43,226 bases of DNA from a virus. The notes below the pieces were generated by a model that was not told where the DNA came from, made no database searches, and saw only the letters and a program-made list of their open reading frames with translations. This document shows positions 1 through 7,413 of this stretch, piece after piece. The stretch spans positions 1 to 43,226 of the IMG/VR virus record IMGVR_UViG_3300027962_000001; one strand, 5' to 3'. Within the stretch, counting starts at the first letter, position 1. Every line of letters begins with the position of its first letter. A program made the translations under genes and the position numbers.

Positions 1-420
1 CAATGGGTCGCCATAACCTCACAACGGAGGGTGCCTATGGTTTCGTGGGTGCAAGCTGGTGAGTTTAGCGAGGCAGTTGACCCGTACCCTGTTGGCATTG
101 GCGATGAGGACGAGGTGGTGTACGCTCCCGTGCCGGTGAGCAAGTCCGCCTTCGCCCTGGCCGTCCAAGGCGACAGCATGTATCCCCGGTACTGGGAGGG
201 AGACACCATCATCGTGGACCCGGAGGTCCGGTGCGAGTCGGGCGATCCGGTCATCGTGAAGGTGAACGACGAGGTGGTGTTCAAAGTCCTCCACCGTGAG
301 GAGGGCCGGATCAGGCTCTCCTCCATCAACACGAAATACGGCTCGATCATCTATGACGAGGAGGGCGGGGCCGACGTTCGCGTGGTCGGTAAGGTCGTCG
401 CCCACCTCGGGAAGGGTTGA
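1..420 (+). CDS. LexA/CI-type phage repressor, C-terminal S24 peptidase domain (partial at left edge)
   Basis: This is a self-cleaving S24 (LexA-family) domain, expected to hold the lysogenic repressor as a dimer and to autocleave after RecA activation. Counting from the GTG at 31, the sequence shows a V-Q-A-G cleavage-site motif (A9-G10), the nucleophile in G-D-S-M (S49) and the general-base lysine in F-K-V-L (K85). The spacings of 40 and 36 residues are close to LexA. No DNA-binding domain is present. The frame is open to base 1, and the segment R-R-V-P-M before SWVQAG resembles the usual linker of HTH-S24 repressors, so I infer that the HTH lies off the left edge. The alternative is a stand-alone domain starting at ATG 37, which has GGAGG at 26-30 in good position. 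It probably acts on the repeats at 842-858 and 875-891. Confidence 0.85.
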   Translation, partial: QWVAITSQRRVPMVSWVQAGEFSEAVDPYPVGIGDEDEVVYAPVPVSKSAFALAVQGDSMYPRYWEGDTIIVDPEVRCESGDPVIVKVNDEVVFKVLHREEGRIRLSSINTKYGSIIYDEEGGADVRVVGKVVAHLGKG

Positions 421-422
421 TC

Positions 423-791
423 ATGAAACGCTTACTCCTGGCGCTTTTGCTGGTGGCCCTTGCGGGGCCGTCCCTGGCCGACACGCTCAAAATCTCCGCA
501 AAGGAGCTTCACGCCTTCTATGAGGCGAACGAGATCAAGGCGGACTCCATGCTCAAGGACAAGTGGTTCTTCGTGCATGGCCAGGTGGCCGAGGTCGATC
601 AGTTCATGGGGGCTCCCGTGGTGTACCTGTACGTGGACGACATGACGGTCCACAACGTCCGATGCATGTTCGAGAAGTCCGCTCGCGCCCAAGTGGCCGA
701 CCTGGTCAAGGGCCAGCTCATCACGGTCAAGGGCACCTGCCATGGGATGACCCTCACAGCCGTCACTATGGTGGACTGCGAGCTGCAATAA
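423..791 (+). CDS. Exported OB-fold protein (tRNA_anti-like family)
   Basis: A 122-residue protein with a clear signal peptide: K-R, a Leu/Ala-rich core, then cleavage probably after S-L-A. The mature part has the pattern of the tRNA_anti-like OB-fold family: an alpha-helical A-x-x-F-Y-E-A-N-E start, a W-F-F-V-x-G-x-V strand, a V-x-C-x-F segment and a K-G-x-C-x-G near the end, with a final D-C. ATG 423 is preferred over the TTG at 417 because GGGAAGGG at 409-416 is well spaced for it. The gene follows the repressor by two bases and ends just before a terminator, so it is probably co-transcribed with the repressor in the lysogen. That suggests a lysogenic-conversion role such as envelope alteration or superinfection exclusion; this is inference only. 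Confidence 0.7.
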   Translation: MKRLLLALLLVALAGPSLADTLKISAKELHAFYEANEIKADSMLKDKWFFVHGQVAEVDQFMGAPVVYLYVDDMTVHNVRCMFEKSARAQVADLVKGQLITVKGTCHGMTLTAVTMVDCELQ

Positions 792-808
792 CCCCACCCC
801 ACGCCCTG

Positions 809-832
809 GCCGCCGCTCGGCGGTCTTTTTTT
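809..832 (+). terminator. Rho-independent terminator after repressor/OB-fold genes
   Basis: The stem CCGCC/GGCGG (810-814 with 819-823) has a GCTC loop, a G-T closing pair, and seven T from 826. It separates the repressor transcript from the early promoter at 864-892. Confidence 0.75.
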
Positions 833-841
833 GCCTTCCTG

Positions 842-858
842 AAATACGATGTGTATTT
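842..858. promoter_or_regulatory. Candidate operator 1 (AAATAC-N5-GTATTT)
   Basis: A perfect inverted repeat of 6-base arms with a 5-base spacer lies just upstream of the -35 box. Its geometry matches the repeat at 875-891, and the centres are 33 bases apart, about three helical turns. I infer binding of a dimeric repressor, most simply the S24 protein at the left edge. Confidence 0.55.
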
Positions 859-863
859 TTCCC

Positions 864-892
864 TTGACTCCCCGAATTACATAGCGTAGTAT
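864..892 (+). promoter_or_regulatory. Early rightward promoter (sigma70 type)
   Basis: TTGACT (864-869), a 17-base spacer and TAGTAT (887-892) form a near-consensus sigma70 promoter. It lies directly after a terminator and about 120 bases before the first early gene at 1010, with a candidate operator on each side. Confidence 0.75.
875..891. promoter_or_regulatory. Candidate operator 2 (AATTAC-N5-GTAGTA)
   Basis: An imperfect inverted repeat with the same 6-5-6 layout and similar half-sites to the repeat at 842-858. It overlaps the -10 box, so occupancy would block RNA polymerase. The assignment as an operator is inferred from position and symmetry. Confidence 0.5.
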
Positions 893-1009
893 ACCCAACA
901 TCAGCTCCCCCGCTCGCACAGACGACGGCCCAACCCAAGCACCTCGCGCACTCTGAGCGGAGGTCACGGGAAGGGGGAGGGGGCGAAATTCGAAGAGGGG
1001 AGGTGAGGC

Positions 1010-1606
1010 ATGATAGAAACCGCAACCATAGTAGACCTCAAGCAAGACCTCGAATCCCTCGAAGGCATCATCCGCGTGAATCTGAAAGCCTTCTATGAGG
1101 TAGGCCGTGCCCTTCTAGAGATCCGGGACCGCAAGCTGTACTGCGACGTGAAGGGCTACGCCACGTTCGAGGAGTACTGTCGGGCGGAGTGGGATTTCAC
1201 AGGAAGGTATGCTCGCAACCTTATGGCAAGCACACGGGTTATAGAAAACATAGGAAGCGGAACAATTGTTCCGCTTACCGAATCCCAAGCCCGCCCGCTC
1301 GCCAAACTCCAACCGGACCAACAGCGCGAAGTATGGCAGCAAGCCGTGGAGACCGCCCCGGAGGGGAAGGTGACGGCACGGCATGTGGCGAAGGTGGTCT
1401 CTGAGGTGACGCGCGACGACATCCAAAAGAAGGTTGCCAGGGTTGAGAAGGCAACGCATCAGGTGACTGTCAGTCCCGAGTTTGAGAAAGCCTACCGGGA
1501 TTTCTACCGAGAGGTGCAGAATGCCAAGTTAGAGGGCTGGAAGGACACAGACAAAGACAAGGCTTTGCAGTTAGTAAAATACATCGTTGATCTAATCACT
1601 TTATAG
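1010..1606 (+). CDS. ParB/DUF3102-like DNA-binding protein, first early gene
   Basis: A 198-residue, mostly helical and charged protein. An early segment reads A-L-L-E-I-R-D-R-K-L-Y, then an aromatic F-E-E-Y-C-x-x-x-W region, and then a stretch common in phage and plasmid ParB/KorB-like HTH proteins (E-S-Q-A-R-P-L-A-x-L-x-P, A-P-E-G-K-V-T-A-R-H-V). These suggest sequence-specific DNA binding, not enzyme activity. The start is set by GGGGAGGTGAGG just before ATG 1010. It is the first gene behind the promoter at 864-892, and a ParB-like protein follows 13 bases after it, so the pair may act together in replication, partition or early regulation. The exact family is uncertain. Confidence 0.6.
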   Translation: MIETATIVDLKQDLESLEGIIRVNLKAFYEVGRALLEIRDRKLYCDVKGYATFEEYCRAEWDFTGRYARNLMASTRVIENIGSGTIVPLTESQARPLAKLQPDQQREVWQQAVETAPEGKVTARHVAKVVSEVTRDDIQKKVARVEKATHQVTVSPEFEKAYRDFYREVQNAKLEGWKDTDKDKALQLVKYIVDLITL

Positions 1607-1619
1607 AGAGGAGGACAAG

Positions 1620-2564
1620 ATGAGCCATTTTGATCTACGGAAAAACTTAATTGAAAGAAGAAACATTGAATTGGACCCGGATTGGGCCGAGCATTATTTG
1701 AAATACAATACATATGAACACCAAAGGCCAGTACGCGAAGCCCATGTTAATGAGCTTGCAGACAAAATGAAAGACGGGCGATTTCGTTTTGGTGATATTG
1801 CGTTTGGCCTATATAACAACAAGCCCGTTATGGTAAATGGCCAACACCAAAGCCATGCGGTTATTAAATCAGGGGAAACGGTGCCTTGCGTTTTGGAAAA
1901 GTACCGATGCTCATCAAAAATGGACTTGGCCGACCTGTTTAGGCAGTTTGAGCTACTGCCAAGAAGTTTAAGGGATATGGTTAAAGCCAAGGCCGGGGGT
2001 CTCGGCCTTATTTGGCCCGCCTACGTTGCAAATTTAGTCGTGGCGGCCGCAACAATTGAGTACGGATTTCAAGCCTCCAGGAATCCCATGCAAACGAAGG
2101 CATCTAGCATGCCAGGTATATCATCCAAGCACTCCGGCAAATACGCATTAACCAAAGAGCAACGAGTGGAGTTGCTCGAAAAATACATAAAAGAGGGCGA
2201 TTTTTTGTATAGGCTTCTCTGTATTAAGGATGGTGAGACATTTTCGAATAAAGGGGCATACCGCCACATACAAAGGGCACCTGTCGCTTATGTCATGTTT
2301 TTAACAATGCGGAAGGATGAAAGGGACGCTTTTTGCTTTTGGGAGCGAGTCAGGGACGGCGAGCAATTAACACGAGAAATGCCCGAGATGAAGCTAAGAG
2401 AGTTTCTAATGTCAGTAAATAGCCACGCAACCCCCTACTCCTATCGTACAGTAAAGCCACACGAGTATATCTATAAGTGCATTCTGGCGTGGAATAGTTA
2501 TCGGGCAAGCGTCCCAACAAAGCTGAGTTATAGTCCGGCCAGAAAACTGCTTGCCGTCAAATAA
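1620..2564 (+). CDS. ParB-N/sulfiredoxin-fold-like protein
   Basis: A 314-residue protein. Residues about 35-80 resemble a ParB-type N-terminal (ParB/Srx) domain: a strand and helix with L-A-D-K-M-K-D-G-R-F, then V-N-G-Q-H-Q (72-77), which corresponds to the D-G-x-H-R type motif of that fold. The rest is helical and unrecognised. Related domains bind DNA, hydrolyse CTP or act as nucleases; which applies here cannot be read from the sequence. Base composition is clearly more A+T-rich than both flanks, with many AAA, ATT and TTA codons, which suggests recent acquisition. The SD is GAGGAGGACAAG before ATG 1620. It sits in the early operon next to another ParB-like protein. Confidence 0.6.
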   Translation: MSHFDLRKNLIERRNIELDPDWAEHYLKYNTYEHQRPVREAHVNELADKMKDGRFRFGDIAFGLYNNKPVMVNGQHQSHAVIKSGETVPCVLEKYRCSSKMDLADLFRQFELLPRSLRDMVKAKAGGLGLIWPAYVANLVVAAATIEYGFQASRNPMQTKASSMPGISSKHSGKYALTKEQRVELLEKYIKEGDFLYRLLCIKDGETFSNKGAYRHIQRAPVAYVMFLTMRKDERDAFCFWERVRDGEQLTREMPEMKLREFLMSVNSHATPYSYRTVKPHEYIYKCILAWNSYRASVPTKLSYSPARKLLAVK

Positions 2565-2656
2565 CGGCACCACCCGGACCCCCGGTCCGGTAAACGCGAA
2601 AAGGCAGCAACGTCAACCAGGGCCAACACCAGGGAAAGGGTCTCCTCGAACGGTTG

Positions 2657-2690
2657 CCCCTGCCCCTCACGGCCCGGGGGCGGGGGTTTT
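2657..2690 (+). terminator. Strong hairpin with short T run
   Basis: A ten-base stem, CCCCTGCCCC (2657-2666) against GGGGCGGGGG (2677-2686), with one T-G pair is followed by TTTT. A second perfect 7-base stem (CCGGACC/GGTCCGG, 2574-2590) lies upstream without a T run. Together they occupy the 140-base non-coding gap after the ParB-like gene and probably reduce readthrough into the next genes. Confidence 0.45.
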
Positions 2691-2704
2691 GAAAGGAGGG
2701 AGTC

Positions 2705-2896
2705 ATGATCCGCACCAAACTGGCCCGAAAGGCCCTGACAAAGAAGGAGCAACAGCACCTCACCGAAATGGGCGTTCATTCTATGGAGGGTTTCAAGCGC
2801 ACCAGGGAAGCCCAAATCAAGATGAAAGCAGAAGAGCCGCGAGTCGAGCCCTGCTTTGAATGCCGGTCCATCGCCGCCAAGTTGGGGATGGAGTAA
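2705..2896 (+). CDS. Small basic protein of unknown function
   Basis: A 63-residue basic helical protein with a C-x-x-C pair (C-F-E-C) near the C-terminus and no recognised family. The SD GAAAGGAGGG sits just before ATG 2705. It starts a run of small, tightly packed genes (2705-3722) behind the hairpin at 2657-2690, a typical early-region accessory block. Confidence 0.6.
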   Translation: MIRTKLARKALTKKEQQHLTEMGVHSMEGFKRTREAQIKMKAEEPRVEPCFECRSIAAKLGME

Positions 2897-2906
2897 GGAG
2901 GGAGCC

Positions 2907-3149
2907 ATGACCGACAACGAGTTCCGCGTCCTGTGCAACACCATCGAGTACCACATGGCCCGCCTACGGCAGCTCCAGGCGATCCACCGCCGGGAGACGG
3001 GCCGGGACTACGTTCCGCCCTGCCGGGTGGACGAATCATGGGTCCGGGTCCAGGAGCAGCTGGACCGGGATGAGGCCCGCAACCGGGATGCCGTGGCCGC
3101 TCACGAGGCCAGCATCGACATCCGGGCGGATGGAGGGGGTGTGAGATGA
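2907..3149 (+). CDS. Small helical protein of unknown function
   Basis: An 80-residue charged, helical protein, rich in Arg, Glu and Asp. ATG 2907 is chosen over an in-frame upstream start because AAGGAGGGAGCC lies directly before it and the upstream part would overlap the previous gene. Its stop overlaps the next start by four bases. Confidence 0.6.
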   Translation: MTDNEFRVLCNTIEYHMARLRQLQAIHRRETGRDYVPPCRVDESWVRVQEQLDRDEARNRDAVAAHEASIDIRADGGGVR

Positions 3150-3388
3150 AAATTGTTTCCCGCGGCATCCTGCACGACAAACCCCGGCTGTACCGTGAGT
3201 ATGCGTGGCTCACACTTGAGCCGGGAGACTTGATTCAAAAAGTCGGAACCGACCAGCAGTACCTCATCAAAAATGACCACCGCACCGTTGAGGCGATTCG
3301 TCCGGTTTACAAAAACGGAAAACCCCGAGACCCGTGGTCGTTCAGGTACGGAACCTATTTTTACACCGCCAACGGAGAAGCATCATGA
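3146..3388 (+). CDS. Small protein of unknown function
   Basis: An 80-residue protein with several aromatic and basic residues and a Y-G-T-Y-F-Y-T C-terminal segment. No family is recognised. Its start overlaps the stop of the preceding gene (ATGA) and its end overlaps the following start, so it is translationally coupled on both sides. Confidence 0.6.
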   Translation: MKIVSRGILHDKPRLYREYAWLTLEPGDLIQKVGTDQQYLIKNDHRTVEAIRPVYKNGKPRDPWSFRYGTYFYTANGEAS

Positions 3389-3537
3389 TCCACCACCTGA
3401 TCAGTCAATGGACACAGGAAGAGGCCGAGGAGCGCCGCCGCCGACTCTGGAGCATGGCCGGTTGGCTTCTCTTCGTCGGCTTCATCGGGCTTTGTTTTGG
3501 CTACGCCTGGGGCCGGTATCATGGGGGGTTGGGATGA
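3385..3537 (+). CDS. Small single-pass membrane protein
   Basis: Fifty residues: a charged N-terminal part (E-E-A-E-E-R-R-R-R) and one hydrophobic segment at about residues 21-43. ATG 3385 overlaps the previous stop by four bases and is preferred over an upstream GTG. It is probably an inner-membrane protein; its role is unknown. Confidence 0.55.
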   Translation: MIHHLISQWTQEEAEERRRRLWSMAGWLLFVGFIGLCFGYAWGRYHGGLG

Positions 3538-3722
3538 GCACTTACAACCAAATGAAGGCCGACGCCCAGCACGACGCCACTCCCTACTGCTATTGCCCGG
3601 AATGCGGGGAGCAGGGTGTGGCCGTGTGGGAAGACTGCTCGTTTGATCATGCGTTCGGGACGGAGCACGACGGGCAATGGGTGAGCGCGTGCTGTGAGGC
3701 GAAGGTCGAGGAGGTTTGGTGA
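3534..3722 (+). CDS. Small zinc-ribbon-like protein
   Basis: A 62-residue protein with C-x-C-x-x-C near the start (C-Y-C-P-E-C-G) and a C-C pair near the end, consistent with a small zinc ribbon. ATG 3534 overlaps the stop of the membrane protein by four bases, and its own stop overlaps the nuclease start at 3722 by one base. Function unknown. Confidence 0.6.
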   Translation: MSTYNQMKADAQHDATPYCYCPECGEQGVAVWEDCSFDHAFGTEHDGQWVSACCEAKVEEVW

Positions 3723-4591
3723 TGATCGAACTCAAGCCCATTCCGGCCCCCATGCCGCCCGAGCTGGAGGGCTGGTATCAGATGTCGAACGAGGTCTACC
3801 ACCGGGAGGCCCCGGGGCTCTCCTGCTCCGGGCTCAAGCACATGGCGAAATCACCGGCCCATTTCCAGTGCCGGGAGGAGTACCAGGAGACCCCCGCCAT
3901 GGTCTTCGGCTCAGCGGTCCACTGCGCGGTTCTGGAGCCGGATGTCTACGCCGAGGCCTACGAGGTCCACCCGGACGGCACCCGGTTCACGGCGAAGCTC
4001 AAGGGCGAATGCGCAGCACAGGGCCTCACCCCGATCAAGCAGGGCGACCACGACCGAATCCGGCGCATTGCCGATGCCGTGCGGTCCCACCCCGACGCCC
4101 GGGCGCTCCTCTCCGATGGCCTGGCCGAGGCCTCCGGTTTCTGGAAAGACCCCGCCACGGGCGTTCAGTGCAAACTCCGGGCCGACTGGATCAACCCCGG
4201 CCTCCGGGCCGTGGTGGACCTCAAGACCGCCGGGAACCCCTTCGGCGCGAAGAACGGATCCCCGGCCTGCCCATCGGCATGGCAGAACACGGTCGCCCGG
4301 TCGAACGGGCATTGGCAGCCCGCATGGTATCTCACCGGGGCCTCGATCATCACCGGGGAGCGGTGGGCCGACTTCGCCTGGATCGTGGTCGAACCGGACC
4401 CGCCCTTCGTGGTGGGGGTGTACCAGGCGTCGAAGAACCTGGTCTACCAGGCCGCCGAGGAAATCAAGCCCGTGGTTGCGCGGTACGCCGAATGCCTCCG
4501 CTCCGACGAGTGGCCGGTGCCGCGGTACGGGCTGGAGGAAATGAGTTTGCCCGAGTGGCGGGTGAGGGAGTTTGAACTTCATGAGGGATGA
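3722..4591 (+). CDS. PD-(D/E)XK exonuclease, RecE/exodeoxyribonuclease VIII-like
   Basis: A 289-residue nuclease of the RecE/DUF3799 type, expected to resect double-stranded DNA ends for phage recombination. Visible motifs are the N-terminal Y-H-R-E-A-P-G-L-S-C-S-G-L family opening, G-S-A-V-H at 63-67, a metal-binding acidic residue in R-A-D-W (D155), the D-L-K catalytic core (166-168) and a Q-x-x-x-Y motif (Q199, Y203), as in RecB-type nucleases. The start at ATG 3722 has GAGGAGG at 3708-3714. It is followed by an SMC-like ATPase and a probable annealing protein, a common recombination trio. Confidence 0.85.
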   Translation: MIELKPIPAPMPPELEGWYQMSNEVYHREAPGLSCSGLKHMAKSPAHFQCREEYQETPAMVFGSAVHCAVLEPDVYAEAYEVHPDGTRFTAKLKGECAAQGLTPIKQGDHDRIRRIADAVRSHPDARALLSDGLAEASGFWKDPATGVQCKLRADWINPGLRAVVDLKTAGNPFGAKNGSPACPSAWQNTVARSNGHWQPAWYLTGASIITGERWADFAWIVVEPDPPFVVGVYQASKNLVYQAAEEIKPVVARYAECLRSDEWPVPRYGLEEMSLPEWRVREFELHEG

Positions 4592-4784
4592 CATGCAGAT
4601 CATGGACCTGTTCGACTTGCGGGCTGCGGCGGGGAAGAAGAAAGCGGTTGTCGTTCCAGATCACCCCGCTTGGAGGAAGCCGCACCCGGCATCGTGGCTG
4701 TTGAACCTCCCAGGGGCAATGCTGGTGCGCCTCCTGGAGTGCGGGATGTTCGTTTACCAGAAAAAGAGGAGGAGGAAGCCGTGA
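4581..4784 (+). CDS. Small basic protein of unknown function
   Basis: About 67 residues, with a hydrophobic centre (A-S-W-L-L-N-L-P-G-A-M-L) and a strongly basic end (K-K-R-R-R-K-P). It could be a membrane-associated or DNA-binding accessory of the recombination cassette it sits in. ATG 4581 and ATG 4593 are both possible starts. It overlaps the nuclease gene upstream and the ATPase start downstream. No family is recognised. Confidence 0.5.
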   Translation: MRDDMQIMDLFDLRAAAGKKKAVVVPDHPAWRKPHPASWLLNLPGAMLVRLLECGMFVYQKKRRRKP

Positions 4785-5998
4785 AGATCATCGAGATGAG
4801 GGCCGAGAACATCAAGCGCCTGTCTGCCGTGGAGATCCGGCCGGACGGGAACATGGTGGTGATCGGAGGAAAGAACGGGGCCGGGAAGTCATCCGTCCTG
4901 GACGCCATCATGTACGCCCTGGGCGGCACCCGCGCGGTTTGTGACGTACCGGTCCACCAGGGGGAACGCAAAGCCAAGGTCGAACTGGACCTCGGAGACC
5001 TGGCCGTGGTCCGCACCTTCACGGCGAAGGGCGGGGGCACGCTCACGGTCAAGAACAAGGACGGCGTGCAGAAGTCCCCCCAGGCCATTTTGGACAGGCT
5101 GGTGGGGCGGCTCTCGTTCGACCCCCTGGCCTTCGCCAAAATGCGGCCGGCCGATCAGCGGGATGCCCTCAAGGGCCTCGTCGGCCTGGATTTCTCCAGC
5201 GAGGATGCCGAACGGAAGCGGCTCTATGAGGAGCGGACCCAGGTGAACCGCGAGGTGAAGAGCCTGGAGGCGCAGCTGGAGGCCGCGCCCCGGCACCCCC
5301 AGGTCCCGGGCGAGGAGGTGAAGGTCTCGGAGTTGAGCGCCGAGCTGGACCGCCGCCGCGAGAACAACCGCTCCATCGAGGAGAAGCGCGACAAGGTTCA
5401 GCGGGCCACCAGCGCCATTGAGCGGATCGACGCGGAGATCCGCAGGCTCACGGCCCAAAAGGAGGAGTTGACTGGCACCCGGAAACGCATCGAGGCCGAA
5501 CTGGAGGGCATGGAGGAGCAGGACCAAGGGGAGATCATCCAGCAGATCCAGAACGCCGAGGAGACCAACGCCAAAGTCCGGGCGAACCGGCGGCGGCAGG
5601 AGTTGAGCGAGGAGCTGGAGAAGAAGGACGCCGAAGCGGAAAACCTCACGGAGCAGATCGAGGGGATCGACAAGGCGAAGGCGCGGGCCATGGCCGAGGC
5701 CAAGTTCCCGGTCGAGGGCTTGGCCTTCGACACCGACGGCGTTCTGCTCAACGGGCTCCCCTTCTCCCAGGCGTCCCAGGCCGAGCAGTTGCGCGTGTCG
5801 GTCGCCATGGGTTTGGCAATGAACCCGGAGCTGCGAATCCTCCTGATCCGGGACGGTAGCCTCCTGGACGGGGACAGCCTTCAGATGGTCGCGGACATGG
5901 CGACGGGGCAGGATGCCCAGGTGTGGATCGAGCGCGTTGGGGAAGGGGCCGAGGTTTCGGTGATCATCGAGGACGGAAGCATCAAAACCAAAGAATAA
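4781..5998 (+). CDS. SMC/RecF/Rad50-like ATPase
   Basis: A 405-residue ABC-type ATPase. The N-terminal V-K-I-I-E-M-R-A-E-N-I-K-R-L strand is typical of RecF/SbcC proteins. Walker A is G-G-K-N-G-A-G-K-S (29-37). The central third is a long charged coiled coil, and the C-terminal lobe has a signature-like S-Q-A-E-Q-L-R-V-S and a Walker B-like L-R-I-L-L-I-R-D-G. GTG 4781 is chosen because GAGGAGGAAGCC precedes it and it overlaps the previous stop (GTGA). An in-frame upstream extension would overlap the previous gene. With the neighbouring nuclease it probably forms an end-processing complex similar in concept to SbcCD. Confidence 0.85.
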   Translation: MKIIEMRAENIKRLSAVEIRPDGNMVVIGGKNGAGKSSVLDAIMYALGGTRAVCDVPVHQGERKAKVELDLGDLAVVRTFTAKGGGTLTVKNKDGVQKSPQAILDRLVGRLSFDPLAFAKMRPADQRDALKGLVGLDFSSEDAERKRLYEERTQVNREVKSLEAQLEAAPRHPQVPGEEVKVSELSAELDRRRENNRSIEEKRDKVQRATSAIERIDAEIRRLTAQKEELTGTRKRIEAELEGMEEQDQGEIIQQIQNAEETNAKVRANRRRQELSEELEKKDAEAENLTEQIEGIDKAKARAMAEAKFPVEGLAFDTDGVLLNGLPFSQASQAEQLRVSVAMGLAMNPELRILLIRDGSLLDGDSLQMVADMATGQDAQVWIERVGEGAEVSVIIEDGSIKTKE

Positions 5999-6013
5999 CG
6001 GAGGGGGAACGAT

Positions 6014-7306
6014 ATGGCAGAGGCAGCGCAGAATTTAAGTCTGGCCCACCGGCAGCACGACACCTGGGCCCTTGCCGACATCGAGCAAGAACGGGCCATC
6101 ATGGAGGTCCAAGGGGCCATGGTGATCGCCAAGCGATTCCCCCGGGACCAGAAGCAGGCCCTGGACCGTATCCTGAACGCCTGCACCCGGCAGACCCTGG
6201 CCGAGGTCGCGCTCTACGAGTACAGCCGGGGCGGAACGCAGATCACCGGGCCGAGCATTCGCCTGGCCGAGGCCATCGCGCAGAACTGGGGGAACCTCCA
6301 GTTCGGGCTCCGCGAGGTCGAGCAACGGCAGGGCTCCAGCGTGGTCGAGGCTTTCGCCTGGGACATCGAGACGAACACCCGGCAGGTGAAGGTCTTCCAG
6401 GTCGCGCACAAGCGGCACACCCGGAAGGGGACCTACATGCTGGAGGACCCCCGGGACATCTACGAGATGGTGGCGAACCAGGGGGCGCGGCGGCTCCGGG
6501 CCTGCATCCTGGGGGTGATCCCCGGGGACATCGTGGAGGCTGCGGTGAAGCAATGCGAGACAACGCTCCGCACCCAGGAGGAGGTCACACCCGAGAAGAT
6601 CAAGGCCATGACCGAGGCTTTCCAGGCTTTCGGTGTCACCAAGGAGCAGATCGAGAAGCGGATTCAGCGGCGGATGGACGCCATCACGCCGGCGCTCATG
6701 GTCAACCTGCGGAAAATTTACAACTCCCTCAAGGACGGCATGAGTGGCCCCGAGGACTGGTTCGAGGTCGATGAGAAAAAGGAGGAAAAGCCCGAGCCCG
6801 GGAGCCTCAAGGACCGGCTGAACCAGGCCAAGAACCAGCAGGAGGACCCCTTCCCCGGCGTCGACAAGCCGTTCGAGGAGTCAACCCCACCCGAGGCTCC
6901 CACCGAGCCCCAGGAAGCGCAGGAGAAGGCGCAGGGGCTCGAATCCGTGCCCTTCCGCGAGGAATGGATCAACCTCCGGGCGGCCGGCTACTCCACCTAC
7001 GTCTTCAAGAACCTGGAGCGGTTCAAGGCCGCGGACCCCAAGGACCAGGCCGAGGGCCGCGAGAAGTGGCTGAAGCTCTACGGCGAGACGGGCGACCCCT
7101 GGCCGCTGGACCCGAAGCCGGAGGAGCCGGCGCCCCCCGCCGAAGACCTCAGCGACGAGACCCTCCTCGACTGCCCGGAGCGCGAAGACTCGCGCATGAT
7201 AGCGAGGTTCTGCGAGGAGTGTCGCACGAAGGACCGTTGCCCGAGCTATCTCGACTACAAGGGGCTGCCGATGCCGCAGGACGAGGACGACGACATCCCC
7301 ACGTAA
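6014..7306 (+). CDS. Probable single-strand annealing/recombination protein with Cys-rich tail
   Basis: A 430-residue protein. Residues about 25-200 form a conserved globular part (V-I-A-K-R-F-P-R-D, G-T-Q-I-T-G-P-S-I-R-L-A-E-A, N-Q-G-A-R-R-L-R-A-C-I-L) that I recognise as recurring in phages next to RecE-like nucleases and SMC-like ATPases. Position suggests a RecT/Erf-type annealing role; the fold itself I cannot assign. The region from about 255 is Glu/Pro-rich and likely disordered. The end carries a cysteine cluster (L-D-C-P, F-C-E-E-C, D-R-C-P) that could bind zinc or an iron-sulfur centre, like the short Cys motif of some phage RecB-type proteins. SD GGAGGGGG before ATG 6014. Confidence 0.6.
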   Translation: MAEAAQNLSLAHRQHDTWALADIEQERAIMEVQGAMVIAKRFPRDQKQALDRILNACTRQTLAEVALYEYSRGGTQITGPSIRLAEAIAQNWGNLQFGLREVEQRQGSSVVEAFAWDIETNTRQVKVFQVAHKRHTRKGTYMLEDPRDIYEMVANQGARRLRACILGVIPGDIVEAAVKQCETTLRTQEEVTPEKIKAMTEAFQAFGVTKEQIEKRIQRRMDAITPALMVNLRKIYNSLKDGMSGPEDWFEVDEKKEEKPEPGSLKDRLNQAKNQQEDPFPGVDKPFEESTPPEAPTEPQEAQEKAQGLESVPFREEWINLRAAGYSTYVFKNLERFKAADPKDQAEGREKWLKLYGETGDPWPLDPKPEEPAPPAEDLSDETLLDCPEREDSRMIARFCEECRTKDRCPSYLDYKGLPMPQDEDDDIPT

Positions 7307-7413
7307 CTCCGGCACACCTCCAACCGGTACTCGGCCCGGGCCCCGTCCAGCCGGGGTGGGCGACCATGACGCCCTTCATGATGGGCGGGGCGAAGGCCGA
7401 GAAAGGAGGCGAC

